Shown here in pieces: positions 6,115-7,221 of a stretch of DNA of 7,221 nt (within the stretch, counting starts at the first letter, position 1; every line of letters starts with the position of its first letter). Under the pieces are notes generated by a model, which ran no database searches, was not told the origin of the DNA, and worked only from the letters and a program-made list of their open reading frames with translations. Made by a program: the position numbers and the translations under genes. The stretch lies in contig JAUYTA010000403.1 in assembly GCA_030695265.1 (NCBI GenBank), forward strand, positions 1-7,221. The letters run 5' to 3'. This stretch comes from Bacteroidota bacterium. Its GTDB lineage: Bacteria > Bacteroidota > Bacteroidia > Bacteroidales > Prolixibacteraceae.

Positions 6115-6143
6115 GGGCGAAGTTTAGTGAGCAGGTGACTTCA
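6078..6143. repeat. 66-bp direct repeat, copy 2
   Basis: Identical over 66 bases to 4665-4730. It sits in the 134-base gap between the convergent redoxin gene and GNAT gene. The identity is striking because the bases on both sides have diverged. Confidence 0.95.
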
Positions 6144-6158
6144 AGTCACCCGCTCACT
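6126..6158. repeat. 16-bp inverted repeat with one mismatch after terminator copy 2
   Basis: AGTGAGCAGGTGACTT (6126-6141) pairs with 6143-6158 around a single central base; 15 of 16 positions pair, the exception being A6133 with C6151. The left arm and centre belong to the 66-bp repeat, but the right arm is specific to this copy. It ends five bases before the GNAT stop codon. Confidence 0.88.
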
Positions 6159-6163
6159 CGAAG

Positions 6164-6631
6164 TTACCTCAATTCCTTCCCGTAGCAAATACTCTCTTCC
6201 ATTCCAATATATTGACCGTAGTTTTCCGTCAGCATATACCCTGCCCGGGTGTAAAGTCTGATGGCTTCCACTTGTCGTAATCCAGTTTCGAGCACCGCTT
6301 TGGTATAGCCTTCCTCTACGGCCCACATTTCCAATTCGCGTAATAATTGGGATGCCAACTGTTTACCCCGCATTTCAGGAAAAATAAACATTCGTTTTAT
6401 TTCCACCGTTTCGTCGTCAAACCGTTTGAAACAACCGCAACCAACCGGCTTTTCATCGACATAAACCACGATTGCATTTTTTATTTTGTCAATCTGGTTG
6501 TATTGGCGGTATTGAAGTTGGGCTTCTCCGTTTCGTTGATAAAGATCTGCGTCAAGGGCAATTACCAACTGCCTGAAATCGCAGTTTTCACTGTTAGTCC
6601 GGATAAATTCGGGTGATTGGATAGGGCGCAT
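6164..6631 (-). CDS. GNAT-family N-acetyltransferase
   Basis: From the ATG at 6631 the protein has 155 residues, a normal length for a single-domain GNAT. The central strand AIVVYVDEKPVGCGCFKRF (53-71) leads into motif A, VEIKRMFIFPEMRGKQLASQ (76-95). There R88-G89-K90-Q91-L92-A93 is the acetyl-CoA pyrophosphate-binding loop, with Gln in place of the more common second glycine. ETGLRQVEAIRLYTRAGY (115-132) is the typical motif B region. GNAT proteins transfer an acetyl group from acetyl-CoA to an amine of a small molecule or protein; the acceptor here cannot be told. An in-frame ATG at 6688 would add 19 hydrophobic residues, but a -7 box lies between the two ATGs, so the downstream start is preferred. 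It converges on the redoxin gene and shares its terminator. Confidence 0.9.
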   Translation of the reverse strand: MRPIQSPEFIRTNSENCDFRQLVIALDADLYQRNGEAQLQYRQYNQIDKIKNAIVVYVDEKPVGCGCFKRFDDETVEIKRMFIFPEMRGKQLASQLLRELEMWAVEEGYTKAVLETGLRQVEAIRLYTRAGYMLTENYGQYIGMEESICYGKELR

Positions 6632-6649
6632 GAGAATTATTTTTTGAAC

Positions 6650-6657
6650 CAAAAATA
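6650..6657 (-). promoter_or_regulatory. -7 element of the GNAT gene promoter
   Basis: On the minus strand TATTTTTG (6657 down to 6650) is an exact TAnnTTTG match and ends 18 bases before the ATG at 6631. No TTG is found at the usual -33 spacing; the nearest one is only 12 bases away. The element decides the start of the GNAT gene, since the alternative ATG at 6688 would be upstream of the transcript. Confidence 0.55.
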
Positions 6658-6734
6658 GAATTAAATCTCCAATTGAAATAAAACGCATACCCGAAAATGA
6701 GAAATTTGGAAAACTGTTTCGCCAAATAAATCTT

Positions 6735-6742
6735 TAACTTCG
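6735..6742 (+). promoter_or_regulatory. Possible -7 element of the MORN-repeat gene
   Basis: TAACTTCG matches five of six fixed positions of TAnnTTTG and ends 22 bases before the ATG at 6765. A convincing -33 box is not seen. The 133-base region is shared with the divergent GNAT promoter. Confidence 0.35.
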
Positions 6743-6764
6743 TGGTTCGTTAAAATTATAAATT

Positions 6765-7221
6765 ATGCGAGTATTGATTGTTTGTATTATTCTTCTTTTC
6801 GCTGGAAGTATTGTTGCCCAGAACTCTGTAAATCAGATTGATCCGCAGGGTCGCAAACAGGGTTTCTGGACAAAAAAAGATGCCGATGGAAAATTATCGT
6901 ATCAGGGAACCTTTAAAAATGATCAGCCGGTGGGCGAAATGAAACGTTTTCATCCGAACGGAAAATTAAAAGCGGTTCTGAATTTTATTGAAGGAAGTGA
7001 ACTTTCGGACGCCAGTTTATACGATGAAAGCGGCAATCTGATCGCTCAGGGAAAGTACATCGGGCAGATGAAAACCGGTGAATGGAGCTATTTCAAGGAT
7101 GCCAAAATTGTATCTGCCGAAAGTTTTTTGAACGGACAGAAAAATGGAATCAGTAAAAAATATTACACTACAGGAGAGCTGATGGAAGAATCAAACTGGA
7201 AAGATGACAAGCGACATGGAA
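6765..7221 (+). CDS. Exported MORN-type repeat protein (YwqK-like), N-terminal part only
   Basis: An ATG at 6765 opens a frame that continues without a stop to the window edge, giving 152 residues. Residues 1-19 (MRVLIVCIILLFAGSIVAQ) form a signal peptide with probable cleavage before Gln19. The mature part consists of short imperfect repeats with G-x-W/Y-x-x-F/Y and H/T-x-N/G-G-K/E-L units. Examples are KQGFWTKKDADGKLSYQGTF (31-50), GEMKRFHPNGKLKAVLNF (57-74), GEWSYFKDAKIVSAESF (105-121) and GISKKYYTTGELMEESNW (128-145). This is the MORN_2 pattern found in proteins often labelled antitoxin component YwqK, a label that rarely reflects evidence in Bacteroidota. The repeats form beta-hairpin stacks. 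Export suggests a periplasmic or surface role, but the function is unknown. The C-terminus is outside the window. Confidence 0.88.
   Translation, partial: MRVLIVCIILLFAGSIVAQNSVNQIDPQGRKQGFWTKKDADGKLSYQGTFKNDQPVGEMKRFHPNGKLKAVLNFIEGSELSDASLYDESGNLIAQGKYIGQMKTGEWSYFKDAKIVSAESFLNGQKNGISKKYYTTGELMEESNWKDDKRHG

Noticed and set aside
6632..6688. Longer GNAT protein starting at 6688
   Set aside because: A perfect -7 element (6650-6657) lies between the two ATGs, and the extra 19 residues are not part of the GNAT fold.
6765..7221. Calling the MORN-repeat protein an antitoxin
   Set aside because: The YwqK antitoxin label is transferred by repeat similarity only. The protein carries a signal peptide, and no toxin gene is visible in the window.

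Overview
The window looks like a chromosomal segment of a member of the Bacteroidota, possibly close to the Marinilabiliales/Prolixibacteraceae (the family level is a guess). The support is a DnaK ending in the EEVK-type tail, start codons preceded by A/T-rich leaders rather than Shine-Dalgarno sequences, several -7 elements of the Bacteroidota form TAnnTTTG a short distance before starts, and secreted proteins whose signal peptides end in ...AQ. No rRNA, tRNA, CRISPR array, integrase or transposase is visible.

Layout. (1) Bases 1-556, minus strand: the N-terminal 185 residues of a NagX/HGSNAT-like membrane acyltransferase, cut by the window edge. (2) 557-765: divergent intergenic region carrying an interrupted 12-bp inverted repeat. 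(3) 766-2676: complete dnaK, followed by a strong intrinsic terminator at 2710-2750. (4) 2751-3009: very A/T-rich, with a palindromic operator-like site (2835-2861) and the 5' end of an unidentified reading frame from 2887. That frame runs into the antisense of the next gene and may be a truncated gene. (5) 3010-4278, minus strand: an AAA ATPase with a DUF4143 C-terminus, its own near-consensus promoter, and a three-copy 23-bp tandem repeat just upstream of that promoter. (6) 4414-4919: mostly gene-free DNA with a possible 38-codon ORF and the first copy of a 66-bp direct repeat (intrinsic terminator plus half of a second hairpin). (7) 4920-6029: a two-gene unit for exported thioredoxin-fold proteins, 18 bases apart. 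(8) 6078-6158: the second copy of the 66-bp repeat, serving here as a terminator between convergent genes. (9) 6164-6631, minus strand: a GNAT acetyltransferase. (10) 6765-7221: the start of an exported MORN-type repeat protein, cut by the window edge.

The genes do not form one pathway. dnaK and the acyltransferase are ordinary chromosomal genes. The two redoxins probably act together in thiol chemistry outside the cytoplasm. The ATPase with its flanks (about 2750-4415) is the most accessory-looking part: it has its own promoter, an upstream repeat array and an apparently broken neighbouring gene. The most unusual sequence structure is the pair of identical 66-bp repeats, whose second hairpins are completed by different, separately complementary right arms.
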